54,284 nt of DNA, from IMG/VR virus record IMGVR_UViG_3300048908_000156, positions 1-54,284 of that record; one strand, 5' to 3'. A program made the translations under genes and the position numbers. This DNA comes from a virus. Below are positions 15,662 to 23,463 of the stretch, in pieces; within the stretch, counting starts at the first letter, position 1, and each line of letters opens with the position of its first letter. The notes under the pieces were generated by a model. That model was not told the origin of the DNA, searched no databases, and saw nothing but the letters and a program-made list of their open reading frames with translations.

Positions 15662-16273
15662 ATGACCAAGATCAAGACCGCCCAGGCCAAGAGCATCACG
15701 ATGCGCGTGGCGATTGCCTACGCCGGGACCGCCGAGGCGCCCCGCAAGCCCGTGCACGCCACGGCGTACCGCCGGACGGAGGGCGCGATCACGATTGCGT
15801 GCGCCGACGGCACCAGCGTGGAGGTGCGCCCGACTGACCGCGTGCGCTTCACCTACGACGTGACCGGAGCCCGGGCCACGAACCAGCGGTGGTGCAAGAG
15901 CGAGGTGCTGAACGACGACGGGAGCCGCGTGTGCCCCGAGCCGCACCTGCGCCGCGTGGGCACCGACCGCGCCGCGACCGCCTACTGCGACGCGATGCTG
16001 CGCTACTACCGCGAGCACCCCGCCACGGCCGCCGAGATTGCCGTGATGCGCGACCGCAAGCACACCGACGCGATCAACGCCCGACTGGGCCGCGTGCTGG
16101 ACCGCCCCGAGGTCACCGCCGACCGGAGCCGCGCCAGCGTGCTGCGCGCCAGGATCACGACCTACGGTGCCGACAGCACCGCCGTGGCCGCCGCCGCGAA
16201 GGACTACGGCATGACCGTGGCCGAGGCGATCAGCCTGGTGGAGCGCGAGTACGACGTGCGGGTGAGCGCCTGA
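15662..16273 (+). CDS. Hypothetical protein
   Basis: 203 residues. The N-terminal half is beta-rich (ITMRVAIAYAGTAEAP, VHATAYRRTEGAITIACADG, TSVEVRPTDRVRFTYDV) and the C-terminal half helical, with a HPATAAEIAVMRDRKHTDAI stretch and a last helix-turn-helix-like segment (DYGMTVAEAISLVEREY). A DNA-binding role is possible but not supported by a known family. First gene of the P6 operon. Confidence 0.6.
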   Translation: MTKIKTAQAKSITMRVAIAYAGTAEAPRKPVHATAYRRTEGAITIACADGTSVEVRPTDRVRFTYDVTGARATNQRWCKSEVLNDDGSRVCPEPHLRRVGTDRAATAYCDAMLRYYREHPATAAEIAVMRDRKHTDAINARLGRVLDRPEVTADRSRASVLRARITTYGADSTAVAAAAKDYGMTVAEAISLVEREYDVRVSA

Positions 16274-16325
16274 CCCGCACGACCGGGGACCGGAACGGCC
16301 GGGCCCCACGACCGAGAGGAGCACC

Positions 16326-16508
16326 ATGAAGGACTGCCCGCACTGCCACGGGCGAGGCGAGGTCGCCGTGCCCGGCACCTCCGGGGCGAACGTGGGCCCC
16401 GAGGCACTGGAGACGGTGCCGTGCTACGTGTGCGCCGGGACCGGCGAGGTGACCCCCGCCGTGGACGCCCGCTACCACCGCGAGCGCGAAGCCTGGGAGG
16501 AGGCGTGA
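16326..16508 (+). CDS. DnaJ-type zinc-finger small protein
   Basis: 60 residues after CGAGAGGAG. Two CxxCxGxG-like repeats, CPHCHGRGEV and CYVCAGTGEV, are the hallmark of the DnaJ cysteine-rich zinc domain. It has no J domain, so it is probably a free zinc-binding adaptor. Coupled to the next gene by GTGA. Confidence 0.7.
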   Translation: MKDCPHCHGRGEVAVPGTSGANVGPEALETVPCYVCAGTGEVTPAVDARYHREREAWEEA

Positions 16509-16801
16509 CCGCGTACGTCATGCGGATCGTGGGCATGGCCGGGACCTACTACGAGGGCTCCGGGCCCGACGGCGGCCTCCCAGACCCCGCGTACCTGGGG
16601 TCCTACGACCCGCGCTACCGAGGCGGCCGGGGCCGAGCCAGCCTCACCAGCGACGTGTCCAAGGCCCTCCGGTATGACTCAGCCGAGGCGGTGCTCCGAG
16701 CATGGCGCGCCGTCAACCCCGAACGTCCCACCAGAGAGGACGGCCGCCCGAACCGGCCGCTGACCGCGTACACCATCACACCAGAGGAGGTCCAAGCATG
16801 A
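16505..16801 (+). CDS. Hypothetical protein
   Basis: 98 residues from a GTG overlapping the previous stop. Gly/Tyr-rich N-terminus (GMAGTYYEGSGPDGG) and a helical segment (TSDVSKALRYDSAEAVLRAW) of the kind seen in small phage proteins that handle a repeated strand-helix unit. No known function. Confidence 0.55.
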   Translation: MTAYVMRIVGMAGTYYEGSGPDGGLPDPAYLGSYDPRYRGGRGRASLTSDVSKALRYDSAEAVLRAWRAVNPERPTREDGRPNRPLTAYTITPEEVQA

Positions 16802-17232
16802 CCCGACGCAAGACACGCGCTGAACTGGACGGCGAGCAGGAGGCCGCGATCCAGGCACTCATGGAGGTCCCCGACGAGGAGTTGGCCTGCCGAGACCCGG
16901 GGCTCGCCCACCAGTGGAACCTCACCGAGAACTACCACGTCATCCAGGCCCGCTACCGGAACGTGTCCATGAGCATGATCGCCCGAGACAGCGAGTGCCA
17001 GCGATGCGGCAAGACCAAGCAGGAGCGGTGGCTGATCGGGAAGGGCGACCTGCTGCACAAGACCGGGAACCACTACTCCCCGTACACCGTGCAGATGCAC
17101 GGATTCAGCCGAGGGCGGCTCCGGGGCGCGACCGTGTGGACCGCCGGGTACCGCAAGGCCCTCCAGGCCGCCGCCGAGGAGGCCGCCGCTGCGGACCCCA
17201 AGCCGACCCGCCGGATGAGGGCCGTGCGGTGA
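16798..17232 (+). CDS. Hypothetical protein with one CxxC
   Basis: 144 residues. An acidic helical N-terminus (EEQEAAIQALMEVPDEELAC region) is followed by a beta/zinc-like centre (SECQRCGKTKQERWLI and HGFSRGRL) and a basic Ala-rich C-terminal helix. The single CxxC plus nearby His residues may bind zinc. ATGA/GTGA coupling to both neighbours. Confidence 0.58.
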   Translation: MTRRKTRAELDGEQEAAIQALMEVPDEELACRDPGLAHQWNLTENYHVIQARYRNVSMSMIARDSECQRCGKTKQERWLIGKGDLLHKTGNHYSPYTVQMHGFSRGRLRGATVWTAGYRKALQAAAEEAAAADPKPTRRMRAVR

Positions 17233-17459
17233 CGAGGCCCCTCCAGGTGAGCACCCGCTGGAGCCCGTGTCCGCCGCCGGACTGGGAGCCCGGCGGCGTG
17301 CTCCACGCCCGCCCGACGCTGGGCTCCGACAAGGCCCTGTGCGAGACCGACGGCCCCGAGGTCCCCGACGGCGCGGTGGCCCTGGTGCTGGACGGCGCCG
17401 GACCCGACGAGCGCGCCGAGGTCACCTGCCCCGAGTGCCGAGCCTGGATGCGCGCATGA
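17229..17459 (+). CDS. Small TCxxC-type zinc-ribbon protein
   Basis: 76 residues from a GTG. It has a single Cys (ALCETDGPEV) followed about 40 residues later by EVTCPECRAWM. This Cys ... TCxxC layout recurs in small proteins at 22262, 35397 and 37454, suggesting a paralogous family in this genome. Function unknown. Confidence 0.6.
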   Translation: MTRPLQVSTRWSPCPPPDWEPGGVLHARPTLGSDKALCETDGPEVPDGAVALVLDGAGPDERAEVTCPECRAWMRA

Positions 17460-17770
17460 GCCTCCTGACGCCCGAGGAGGTGGAGCGGGCCCTCCGGTTC
17501 ATCGAGGCTCAGGACTGGGTGTTCGCCAAGACCGTCCCCGAACAGCCGCACTGGTACGTCATGGCGTTCGCCACGACCGACCGAGACGAGTACGGCTGGT
17601 TCGCTGACCTCATCCGCGAGTGCGGGACGCTCCGCCGGTGGAAGGTGCCCGACACCGGACGCTGGCTGTCCTACCGCTACCTGACCCTCGACGGCTGGGA
17701 CTACTGGCACATCGCCCGGGGTGGACCGCCCTCCATGAACCGCCGACACGCGCTGCCCGTCGAGGAGTGA
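17456..17770 (+). CDS. Conserved hypothetical protein (FIExQDWVFAKT family)
   Basis: 104 residues. The pattern RFIEAQDWVFAKTVPEQPHW then FADLIRECG and YLTLDGWDYWHI ... MNRR belongs to a conserved family seen in phages and some bacteria, with invariant Trp, His and Arg residues that suggest ligand or nucleic-acid binding. No activity is established to my knowledge. Confidence 0.65.
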   Translation: MSLLTPEEVERALRFIEAQDWVFAKTVPEQPHWYVMAFATTDRDEYGWFADLIRECGTLRRWKVPDTGRWLSYRYLTLDGWDYWHIARGGPPSMNRRHALPVEE

Positions 17771-17773
17771 GCC

Positions 17774-17974
17774 GTGCCGACCGGTCGCCAGATGGTGCGG
17801 TGGCGAGCGGTCGTGCAGCAGTACGGCTGCACGAAGTGTGGTGCCCCTCCAGGGAGCCCGTGCCACACCGACTCCGGGGCTCGCCGCTACGAGCCGCACA
17901 ACGACCGAGCCGCCCTCGCGAGCCGGGACGGGTGGGTCATACACGAACCGGAGCCTCCACCCGAGCCTGTTTGA
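17774..17974 (+). CDS. Small zinc-finger protein
   Basis: 66 residues from a GTG. CTKCGAPPGSPCHTDSG, then EPHNDRAAL, is the CxxCGAxPxxxC...H module also found at 5639 and 35639. Last gene of the P6 operon; the P7 promoter begins within its final codons. Confidence 0.65.
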   Translation: MPTGRQMVRWRAVVQQYGCTKCGAPPGSPCHTDSGARRYEPHNDRAALASRDGWVIHEPEPPPEPV

Positions 17975-18038
17975 CCGCCCGCCGTAGGCGTGTATACTCG
18001 AAACAGCGCCCCAGCACGGAGCCGGGGCCGACCCGCCA
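17971..18038 (+). promoter_or_regulatory. Class A promoter P7 with leader element
   Basis: TTGACC (17971-17976) and TATACT (17993-17998) are 16 bp apart, the closest copy here to a textbook housekeeping promoter. The leader element GACCCGCCA is at 18030-18038, then CAGGAGG and the ATG at 18051. Confidence 0.82.
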
Positions 18039-18050
18039 CAGGAGGCAGGC

Positions 18051-19190
18051 ATGACCAGCGAAGCAAGGACGACGGCGCGCAACGCGACGTTGCAGGACAT
18101 CGGGGCGATGCTCACTGAGCAGCGCCCCCGCCGGGTGGACCTCACGGTGCCCGCGACCAAGATGCGCGCCGTGGACGGCATGATCACGGTGGAGGGCACC
18201 GAGCCCGTCATCACCGACGACGGCGTGACTCAGGGCGACGGCGTGTACCGCCCGACCGAGGTGTTTGACGAGGGCGTGGCTCAGAAGTTGGGCATCCCCG
18301 CCGGGTACCTCAAACGGACCCGCGAGCAGCGGCCCGACCTGTACGACGCGAACGTCAACGGCTGGCTGCACGGCCACGCGCCGGACGCCCCGGCCGACGA
18401 CCGGGTGTTCCTGCTGCGGACGTTCAAGCCCGACGACTCAGGGCACGGCATCGCCCGAGCCATGCTCAGCGACCGGTACGGGATCATGGACAACCTGGAC
18501 GTGCTGACCGCCGCACTGGAGGGCGCCTACGAGGCCGGAGGCGAACTGGAGGCCCTGAACTGCGACCTCACCGACCGGCGCATGGTGCTCCGGCTGGGCG
18601 CCCCGGGGATTCAGGCCCTGGCCCCGACCTTGCTGGCTGGGTACCGGAGCCCGTTCAGCGGACTGAGCGGCAGCGACCTGCCGGTGGTCTGGGCGGGGAT
18701 CGAGATTGGCAACAGCGAGGTAGGCGGCGGAGCGTTCAGCATCACCCCGCGCATGGTGGTGGAGGTGTGCAAGAACGGCATGAAGGTCACGAAGGACGCG
18801 CTGCGAGCCGTGCACCTGGGGACCCGGCTGGAGGAGGGCGTCATTCAGTGGAGCGCCGAGACCGAGCGCAAGTCCCTGGACCTCATCAGGAGCAAGGCCA
18901 CCGACGCGGTGCGGACGTTCATGAACACCGACTACATGGTGGACGTGATCAACCGGCTGGAGTCCGAGGCCGGGCGCGAACTGGAGACGGTGGACGAGGT
19001 GCGCGAGGTCACGAAGCCGCTGGCGTTCACCCAGGACCAGACCGAGGCCGTGCTGGCCCTGTTTGTCAAGGGCGGACAGATGACGATGGGCGGCGTGATG
19101 AACGCCGTCACCGCGTACGCGCAGACCTGCGACAGCGGCGACGAGCAGTACGAGGTTGAGGCGCGAGCCCTCCGACTGCTGCACGTCTGA
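18051..19190 (+). CDS. DUF932-family protein
   Basis: 379 residues; the strong promoter and AGGAGG suggest high expression. GYLKRTREQRPDLYDANVNG, then VFLLRTFKPDDSGHGIARAM, LSDRYGIMDNLDVL and SITPRMVVEVCKNGMKVTKD match the DUF932 phage/plasmid-like family. Homologues are common on phages and plasmids; their biochemical role is not settled, though a link to recombination or DNA protection has been proposed. It appears to be a single-gene transcription unit, ending at the hairpin at 19203. Confidence 0.8.
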   Translation: MTSEARTTARNATLQDIGAMLTEQRPRRVDLTVPATKMRAVDGMITVEGTEPVITDDGVTQGDGVYRPTEVFDEGVAQKLGIPAGYLKRTREQRPDLYDANVNGWLHGHAPDAPADDRVFLLRTFKPDDSGHGIARAMLSDRYGIMDNLDVLTAALEGAYEAGGELEALNCDLTDRRMVLRLGAPGIQALAPTLLAGYRSPFSGLSGSDLPVVWAGIEIGNSEVGGGAFSITPRMVVEVCKNGMKVTKDALRAVHLGTRLEEGVIQWSAETERKSLDLIRSKATDAVRTFMNTDYMVDVINRLESEAGRELETVDEVREVTKPLAFTQDQTEAVLALFVKGGQMTMGGVMNAVTAYAQTCDSGDEQYEVEARALRLLHV

Positions 19191-19202
19191 CGAGCCCCCG
19201 GA

Positions 19203-19230
19203 CCCCGGCGTGACTGAGACCGCGCCGGGG
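19203..19230 (+). terminator. Hairpin after the DUF932 gene
   Basis: CCCCGGCG (19203-19210) and CGCCGGGG (19223-19230) form an 8-bp stem with a 12-base loop in the 69-base gap after the stop. No T run follows, as is usual for actinobacterial hairpin terminators. Confidence 0.5.
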
Positions 19231-19259
19231 CCCGGGCCAGGCCCGAGAGGAGCCTCCCG

Positions 19260-20075
19260 ATGACTGACACACCCGACGACCTGGGGACCCCGTGCCGATG
19301 GTGCGGGGCCGCGCCGGTCGCCGTGATCAACGGAGCCGCGTGCTGCGAGACCCACCTCGACACCGCGATGGGCGAGGCGACCGCCGCTCTGAACGCCGCG
19401 ACCGGCTGGCGGATCATCCCTGACCACGACCTGGCTCCCTGCCGCGAGGCCGGTCGACACCTCGTGACGCAGCGCCACAACGAGGCCGCGTGCCCGATGC
19501 GGGAACCCCCGCAGGAGCCACGAGACGACGATCTGCCAGTGCTTCCCTACGGCGCCGGGCCCGAGGCCACCGCCGGATGGAGCGGCAGCGACACGAGCCG
19601 TGAGCGAGCCGAGAACGAGCGCGACGACGGCACCGTGACCCGCCGACAGTCCCAGGCCCTCCGGGCTCTGGGCGAGGCCGGGCGCCGAGGGCTCACCTTC
19701 CGCGAGTTGGGGCTCCAGCAGGGCTGGCACCACGGACAGTCCAGCGGCGTGCTCAGCGCGCTGCACAAGGAACGCCGGATCAGCCGACTGACGATCCGCC
19801 GGTCCCGCTGCCTGGTGTACGTGCTGAACGAGCACGTCGAGGACCGGCCGACGAGCGAGCACAAGTCCAACGCCCGCCACCAGGCCATCACCGACGCACA
19901 CGGCGAGGCGATGCTGGCCCTCGTACGGCTCACCGAGTACGCCGACCGGATCAGCCGGGCCGTCCTCACCGCGAGTTGCCCGGAGCACATCGTGGACTGG
20001 CTGGACGACCCCGAGTGCTCCTGGTGCACGGCGATCCGGCTGGCCCGGGCGTACGAGGAGTCGGTGCCCCGATGA
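19260..20075 (+). CDS. Zinc and winged-helix-like regulatory protein
   Basis: 271 residues after CGAGAGGAG. The N-terminus has CRWCGAAP and further Cys/His (CCETHLD), a zinc-ribbon-like start. Residues about 125-185 (QSQALRALGEAGRRGLTFRE, then QQGWHHGQSSGVLSALHKE and a basic strand pair) look like a winged helix. The C-terminal part ends with CPEHIVDWLDDPECSWC, a second possible metal site. A DNA-binding regulator is inferred. Confidence 0.6.
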   Translation: MTDTPDDLGTPCRWCGAAPVAVINGAACCETHLDTAMGEATAALNAATGWRIIPDHDLAPCREAGRHLVTQRHNEAACPMREPPQEPRDDDLPVLPYGAGPEATAGWSGSDTSRERAENERDDGTVTRRQSQALRALGEAGRRGLTFRELGLQQGWHHGQSSGVLSALHKERRISRLTIRRSRCLVYVLNEHVEDRPTSEHKSNARHQAITDAHGEAMLALVRLTEYADRISRAVLTASCPEHIVDWLDDPECSWCTAIRLARAYEESVPR

Positions 20076-20269
20076 GCGAGCACACCGCCGAGAATTACTA
20101 CTGCGAGTGCGGCCACCCGTGGGGCTACCACCACGCCGAGCGCGGTTGCACGATGCCTCTCAGCCAGCACGGCTTGCCCGTGTCGTCGTTGGAGGTCACC
20201 GTCCGCGTGTGTGGGTGCCGCGTCATTCCGCCCGGTTCGACCGCTGCCCCGACCGGAGACCCGACATGA
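20072..20269 (+). CDS. Small Cys/His zinc protein
   Basis: 65 residues. CECGHPWGYHHAERGCTMP and VCGCRVI form a CxCGH...C...CGC pattern typical of a small actinophage metal-binding protein. Coupled to both neighbours by ATGA. Confidence 0.62.
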   Translation: MSEHTAENYYCECGHPWGYHHAERGCTMPLSQHGLPVSSLEVTVRVCGCRVIPPGSTAAPTGDPT

Positions 20270-20568
20270 GCGGCCACGAAGACGACCTGACCGCGACTCG
20301 TGCCGAACTACGCCGAGAGATCGGGCCGCCGACTGACCGGGACCACAAGTGGCAGCCGATGGTGTCAGCGGGTGAGGTGCGCGCCTTGCTGGACGCGCTC
20401 GATGCTGCCGATGCGCGTGATGCTCGGGTGGCTGCCACAGCCCGCGCCGACGCACTCGCGTCAGTCAGGGCGCTGATCCCAACCGTCTACTTCGAGGCGG
20501 ACGGGTCCATCGCAGATGAGGCGATCCCTATGCGCGAACTCCGCGCTGCCACCGAGGACCCGTCGTGA
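20266..20568 (+). CDS. Helical hypothetical protein
   Basis: 100 residues, Ala/Asp/Arg-rich, with a probable coiled coil at about 35-70 (SAGEVRALLDALDAADARDA). It is overlapped at both ends by neighbours. Function unknown. Confidence 0.58.
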   Translation: MSGHEDDLTATRAELRREIGPPTDRDHKWQPMVSAGEVRALLDALDAADARDARVAATARADALASVRALIPTVYFEADGSIADEAIPMRELRAATEDPS

Positions 20569-20966
20569 TGATCGACGCGCTCACCGCCGCGACGTTCCTG
20601 CTGGCCGCCGTCGGAGCGCACACCGTCTACCGCTCCCGGGCCCGGCTCCTGGCCCGAGGCTGGGTGAACTTCGGGATGGCCTGCAACGCGATCCGGCGCA
20701 TGGCCTGCAACGCGATCCGGCGCCGGTACGCCTGGCCCCGGCGACGGCCGCTCCCGCCCGGCGTGCTCGTGATCAACGCCCGCCCGGACGGCTGGGCACC
20801 CGTCGAGGTCCCGCCGCCGATGCCGCCGGGCGACGACCCGCGATCCGGCGACCTGCCCCAGCCGCGCTCCCATGCCGAGGTCCGGGGCATCCAGCGGTGC
20901 CCGTGCCTGCACCTGCCCGACGGCAGCGAGTTCCACACCCTCGCTTGCACCCGCCGGGGAGAGTGA
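20565..20966 (+). CDS. Membrane-anchored hypothetical protein with internal duplication
   Basis: 133 residues from a GTG. Residues about 3-20 are hydrophobic (DALTAATFLLAAVGAHTV), probably a membrane anchor or signal, followed by a strongly basic stretch. An exact 8-residue repeat, MACNAIRR twice, is encoded by a perfect 24-bp tandem duplication at 20676-20723. The C-terminal part has CPCLHLPDG and ACTRRGE, a possible zinc site. Confidence 0.58.
   Translation: MMIDALTAATFLLAAVGAHTVYRSRARLLARGWVNFGMACNAIRRMACNAIRRRYAWPRRRPLPPGVLVINARPDGWAPVEVPPPMPPGDDPRSGDLPQPRSHAEVRGIQRCPCLHLPDGSEFHTLACTRRGE
20676..20723 (+). repeat. Perfect 24-bp tandem duplication within a gene
   Basis: Bases 20676-20699 are repeated exactly at 20700-20723 (each begins ATGGCCTGCAACGCG). 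It adds 8 residues in frame, so it probably arose by recent slippage. Confidence 0.9.
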
Positions 20967-21132
20967 CGGTCCAGGCGTAGCGTCACGCAGGAGCCCCGCG
21001 ACGCCACCCTGGAGACGAGCAGGGTCGGCGCCGGGGTCGGCACACCACCAGGCATGGATGCTTGGCTCGTATCGCCCAGAGCGACACCTTCCAAGCGTTC
21101 GCCCTGGAGTGAGCGGAGGCACATCGGGCCGG
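20967..21132 (+). other. Gene-free stretch with possible orphan promoter
   Basis: No convincing gene is seen. TAGCGT at 20978-20983 resembles the TAnnnT hexamers used elsewhere and is followed by a small stem (ACCCTG 21006-21011 / CAGGGT 21020-21025). A 35-codon frame from 21055 ends inside the P8 -10 and has no ribosome-binding site. A short untranslated RNA is possible but unproven. Confidence 0.3.
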
Positions 21133-21191
21133 TTTGGCTCCACCCGGCGGTGCGTGTATAGTCGGAGACGCAGCACCCCACCGACCCGCCA
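21133..21191 (+). promoter_or_regulatory. Class A promoter P8 with leader element
   Basis: TTTGGC (21133-21138) and TATAGT (21157-21162) are 18 bp apart with GGTGCGTG before the -10. The leader element GACCCGCCA is at 21183-21191, then CGAGGAG and the ATG at 21206. Confidence 0.8.
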
Positions 21192-21205
21192 ACGAACGAG
21201 GAGCC

Positions 21206-21673
21206 ATGACCTACCGCCCGACGCCCGAGTGCTACCCGCTGCACTGCGAGCCCGACGCACCCTGCCCGCGACACGCCCGACCCCGGGCGTACGTGGTCAC
21301 CTGCCTGATCAACACCGCCACCGACTGGACCCGGTTCAAGGACGCCGACGAGGCCGCCCTTGCCTACGACATCAGCCTGGTGCTGGACGTGGACGCCCCG
21401 AGCCCGCAGATGGCCGCCGAGGCCGCCTTTGCGATTGGCAACCGCCAGGGCGCCGACACCGACGGCAAGACCTGGCCCGCCTGGTGCCGGAGCCTGTCAA
21501 CCGGCGACGTGGTGCTGGTGCGCGGCTGGAACGAGGCCGAGTGGGCCGACCTGGCCGTGGCCGGGCTGGGCTGGACGCCCGTGACCCTGACCAACGACGC
21601 CGCGTGGAACTGCCCCGGCGGCCGAGCCAAGATGGCCGCCGCCGGGCACGCCTCAGCCGAGGTGCCCGCATGA
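21206..21673 (+). CDS. Hypothetical protein
   Basis: 155 residues. N-terminal cysteines (ECYPLHCEPDAPCPRHARP) are followed by an alpha/beta region (YVVTCLINTATDWTRFKDAD, AWCRSLSTGDVVLVRGWNEA). The phrase around SLSTGDVV(LV) occurs in small phage proteins of unknown function. First gene of the P8 operon. Confidence 0.6.
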   Translation: MTYRPTPECYPLHCEPDAPCPRHARPRAYVVTCLINTATDWTRFKDADEAALAYDISLVLDVDAPSPQMAAEAAFAIGNRQGADTDGKTWPAWCRSLSTGDVVLVRGWNEAEWADLAVAGLGWTPVTLTNDAAWNCPGGRAKMAAAGHASAEVPA

Positions 21674-21963
21674 GCGACTACCGCCGCGACGCGAACGAGT
21701 GGGCCGCCGACCACCGCCTGAACCCCGACGGCTGGCTGGCCGACCCGGAGGCCATGCTGGCGATGCGCGAGGCCATGAGCGACGTGGCCGAGGGCCGCGA
21801 CACCACCCGCACCGACCCGCTGGAGGTCGCCCGTGACTGGTGGCGGAGCGCCTACTACCGCTGGAGCACCGGCACTGGAGCCGCCGCCCTGGAGGCCGCC
21901 GGGCAGATGGTGGCCGTGGAGCGCGAGGTGGCCGACGTGGAGAGGGCACGGGCGAGCCGATGA
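21670..21963 (+). CDS. Hypothetical protein
   Basis: 97 residues, acidic and helical with many Trp and Tyr (EWAADHRLNPDGWLADPEAM, ARDWWRSAYYRWSTG). Coupled to both neighbours. No domain recognised. Confidence 0.58.
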   Translation: MSDYRRDANEWAADHRLNPDGWLADPEAMLAMREAMSDVAEGRDTTRTDPLEVARDWWRSAYYRWSTGTGAAALEAAGQMVAVEREVADVERARASR

Positions 21964-22262
21964 TGCTCCGAGAGCCGTTTGACCCGTGGCGGACCCTGGC
22001 CGCCCACCCGACGTTCACCGACCGCCGGAACCTGCCCTGGATGCGTGACCACTGGATGGGCGAGCGCGTGATGATCCGCTACCGCCGCCAGCGTGGACAC
22101 GCCCGCCGACGCACCCTCATTGGCTACGCGTGGGGGACCCTGACACCCGCGACCCGGCCCGACCAGATTGCCGTGCTCACGAAGAACGGGCACAAGGACA
22201 TCCACTACGGCAGGGTGCTCCAGGTATGGAACCTGCAACGACGCAAGCCCGAGGCTCCCTGA
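21960..22262 (+). CDS. Basic hypothetical protein
   Basis: 100 residues, very basic (MIRYRRQRGHARRRTLIGYA, NGHKDIHYGRVLQVWNLQRR), which fits a small beta-barrel or nucleic-acid-binding protein. Coupled to both neighbours by 1-4-base overlaps. Confidence 0.58.
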   Translation: MMLREPFDPWRTLAAHPTFTDRRNLPWMRDHWMGERVMIRYRRQRGHARRRTLIGYAWGTLTPATRPDQIAVLTKNGHKDIHYGRVLQVWNLQRRKPEAP

Positions 22263-22513
22263 TGCTGGTCTACGAGGGCGCGCCTGCGATGCTGGGCCTC
22301 GAACTGACCGACGCGGGCTGGGTGCACCACATGGTGGACCCAGCCCGGGTGCGTGCGAAGGGGTCCCTGGCTCAGTGCGAGACGATGATCCGGGTCAAGC
22401 CGCTGGTCGAGGTGCTGGGCGTCCTCGACCTGACCTGCCCCGAGTGCGAGGCGTACTGGGTTGCCGAGTTCGCCCGACGCCTCGCCTGGCACCGTGTATA
22501 CTCATCACCATGA
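22262..22513 (+). CDS. Small TCxxC-type zinc-ribbon protein
   Basis: 83 residues. QCETMIRV and, about 26 residues later, DLTCPECEAYWV follow the Cys...TCxxC plan of the proteins at 17229, 35397 and 37454; HHMVD before it may add ligands. The P9 -10 box lies in its last codons. Confidence 0.6.
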   Translation: MLVYEGAPAMLGLELTDAGWVHHMVDPARVRAKGSLAQCETMIRVKPLVEVLGVLDLTCPECEAYWVAEFARRLAWHRVYSSP

Positions 22514-22520
22514 CCCGCCA
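22497..22520 (+). promoter_or_regulatory. Class A promoter P9, element overlapping the start codon
   Basis: TATACT is at 22497-22502 after ACCGTG. The leader element GACCCGCCA is at 22512-22520, directly after the AT of the ATG at 22510, so here the element lies in the coding region. The start is about where transcription should begin, giving a leaderless or nearly leaderless mRNA. Confidence 0.6.
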
Positions 22521-22818
22521 GCCAGAGGCGCCAACGCGAGCGCGCCTACCCCAGACCGCCACCGTGCACGAGCGCACCGTCCAGCAGGCCGCCGAGGGCC
22601 TGCGAGCGGTGCCCCGCACCCGAGCCACACCCCGAGGCCGAGCACCCGTGTACCGGGTGAAGGTGGACCCGCGTGTGTGGCGAACGGCCCTGGCGCTGGC
22701 CGACCGAGACGTGGCCCGATTAGAGGTGCGAAGCGCGACCGAGGTGGTGGTGCACAACACCGCCGACCGGGCCAGCGAGGTCAAGCGAACCGCGTATCGG
22801 GGGAACGCGGCCGCCTGA
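22510..22818 (+). CDS. Basic hypothetical protein, probably leaderless
   Basis: 102 residues, Arg/Ala-rich with an extended basic N-terminal half and a compact C-terminal segment (YRVKVDPRVWRTALALADRD, then strands). No ribosome-binding site precedes the ATG; the -10 box ends 7 bases upstream. A later GTG at 22563 lacks a ribosome-binding site too. It is the last gene of the rightward early run and ends before the terminator at 22836. Confidence 0.55.
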   Translation: MTRQPEAPTRARLPQTATVHERTVQQAAEGLRAVPRTRATPRGRAPVYRVKVDPRVWRTALALADRDVARLEVRSATEVVVHNTADRASEVKRTAYRGNAAA

Positions 22819-22835
22819 CCTGGGGGGAAAAGCGA

Positions 22836-22865
22836 GGGCGGCCGCGACGGGGGACGCGGCCGCCC
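22836..22865. terminator. Strong bidirectional terminator hairpin
   Basis: GGGCGGCCGCG (22836-22846) and CGCGGCCGCCC (22855-22865) make a perfect 11-bp stem with an 8-base loop. It sits between the converging genes 22510 (+) and 22880 (-), with AAAAG on one side and TTAG on the other, so it can stop transcription from both sides. Confidence 0.8.
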
Positions 22866-22879
22866 TTAGCCTCCTGACC

Positions 22880-23440
22880 CTAGAGCCAGGGGTCCTCGAA
22901 CGAGGGCGACGACCACGACGCGGCCTGCCAGTGCCCGACCTGGGAGGGCTCGTCGGTGCGGTGCTGCACCAGGCTGGGTGCGTGGAGCCAGTACCGGAGA
23001 CGACGCTCCCGCAGGAAGTCCGCCACCCCGAGGTCGAACAGGAGCCCCGGCATCGTCCACGAGCCGTAGTGCTCCACCACCGCCGGAGCCAGAGCCCCGG
23101 GCAGGTACCAGCACTGCGCGTTCACGAACGTCCGGCCCGCCTGCCACCGGGAGCCGGTCGTCAGGTCCGCCTTGCGACGGCTGAACATCTGCACCACCGA
23201 GCCCGGCGCCTCAGCGACGGCCGCCGCGACCTTGGCCTGCCAGTCGCGGGTGAGGATCACGTCGTCCTCCAGGTGCACCGCATCCCGGTCACCCTGGACC
23301 CGCATCGCGCCCACGAAGTTCCCTCGGCCGTCCTTGGCCCGGTCGATGCACCACACCGCGTCCGGCACCCTCCGGGCGAGGTAGCCGTGCAGGTGCTCAC
23401 GTTGGGGGACCGCCCGGATCACGACGAGCACTCCAGCCAC
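22880..23440 (-). CDS. Putative glycosyltransferase
   Basis: 186 residues from a GTG, transcribed away from the modification operon. The LEDDVIL motif (57-63) preceded by DRDAVH is a DxD-like metal/nucleotide-sugar site. The C-terminal PSLVQHRTDEPSQVG and SWSSPSFEDP resemble small phage and lipooligosaccharide-type glycosyltransferases. Its acceptor is unknown. Because it adjoins the ParB/methyltransferase/PAPS-reductase/dioxygenase run, modified DNA bases are one candidate; a virion or host glycan is another. Confidence 0.65.
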   Translation of the reverse strand: MAGVLVVIRAVPQREHLHGYLARRVPDAVWCIDRAKDGRGNFVGAMRVQGDRDAVHLEDDVILTRDWQAKVAAAVAEAPGSVVQMFSRRKADLTTGSRWQAGRTFVNAQCWYLPGALAPAVVEHYGSWTMPGLLFDLGVADFLRERRLRYWLHAPSLVQHRTDEPSQVGHWQAASWSSPSFEDPWL

Positions 23441-23450
23441 GCTAGACCCC

Positions 23451-23456
23451 TAGACT
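23451..23456 (+). promoter_or_regulatory. Leaderless-type -10 (TAGACT) for the modification operon
   Basis: TAGACT ends seven bases before the GTG at 23464, with no ribosome-binding site between. This matches the spacing of other class B sites in the genome. No clear -35 was found. Confidence 0.5.
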
Positions 23457-23463
23457 CCCGTCC

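Noticed and set aside
18438-19988. A 516-codon antisense frame over the DUF932 gene
   Set aside because: Same composition artefact; no start signal, no recognisable protein, and the sense gene is well supported by promoter and family.
21055-21162. A 35-codon frame before P8
   Set aside because: No ribosome-binding site, no conserved feature, and its stop is formed by the promoter -10 itself.
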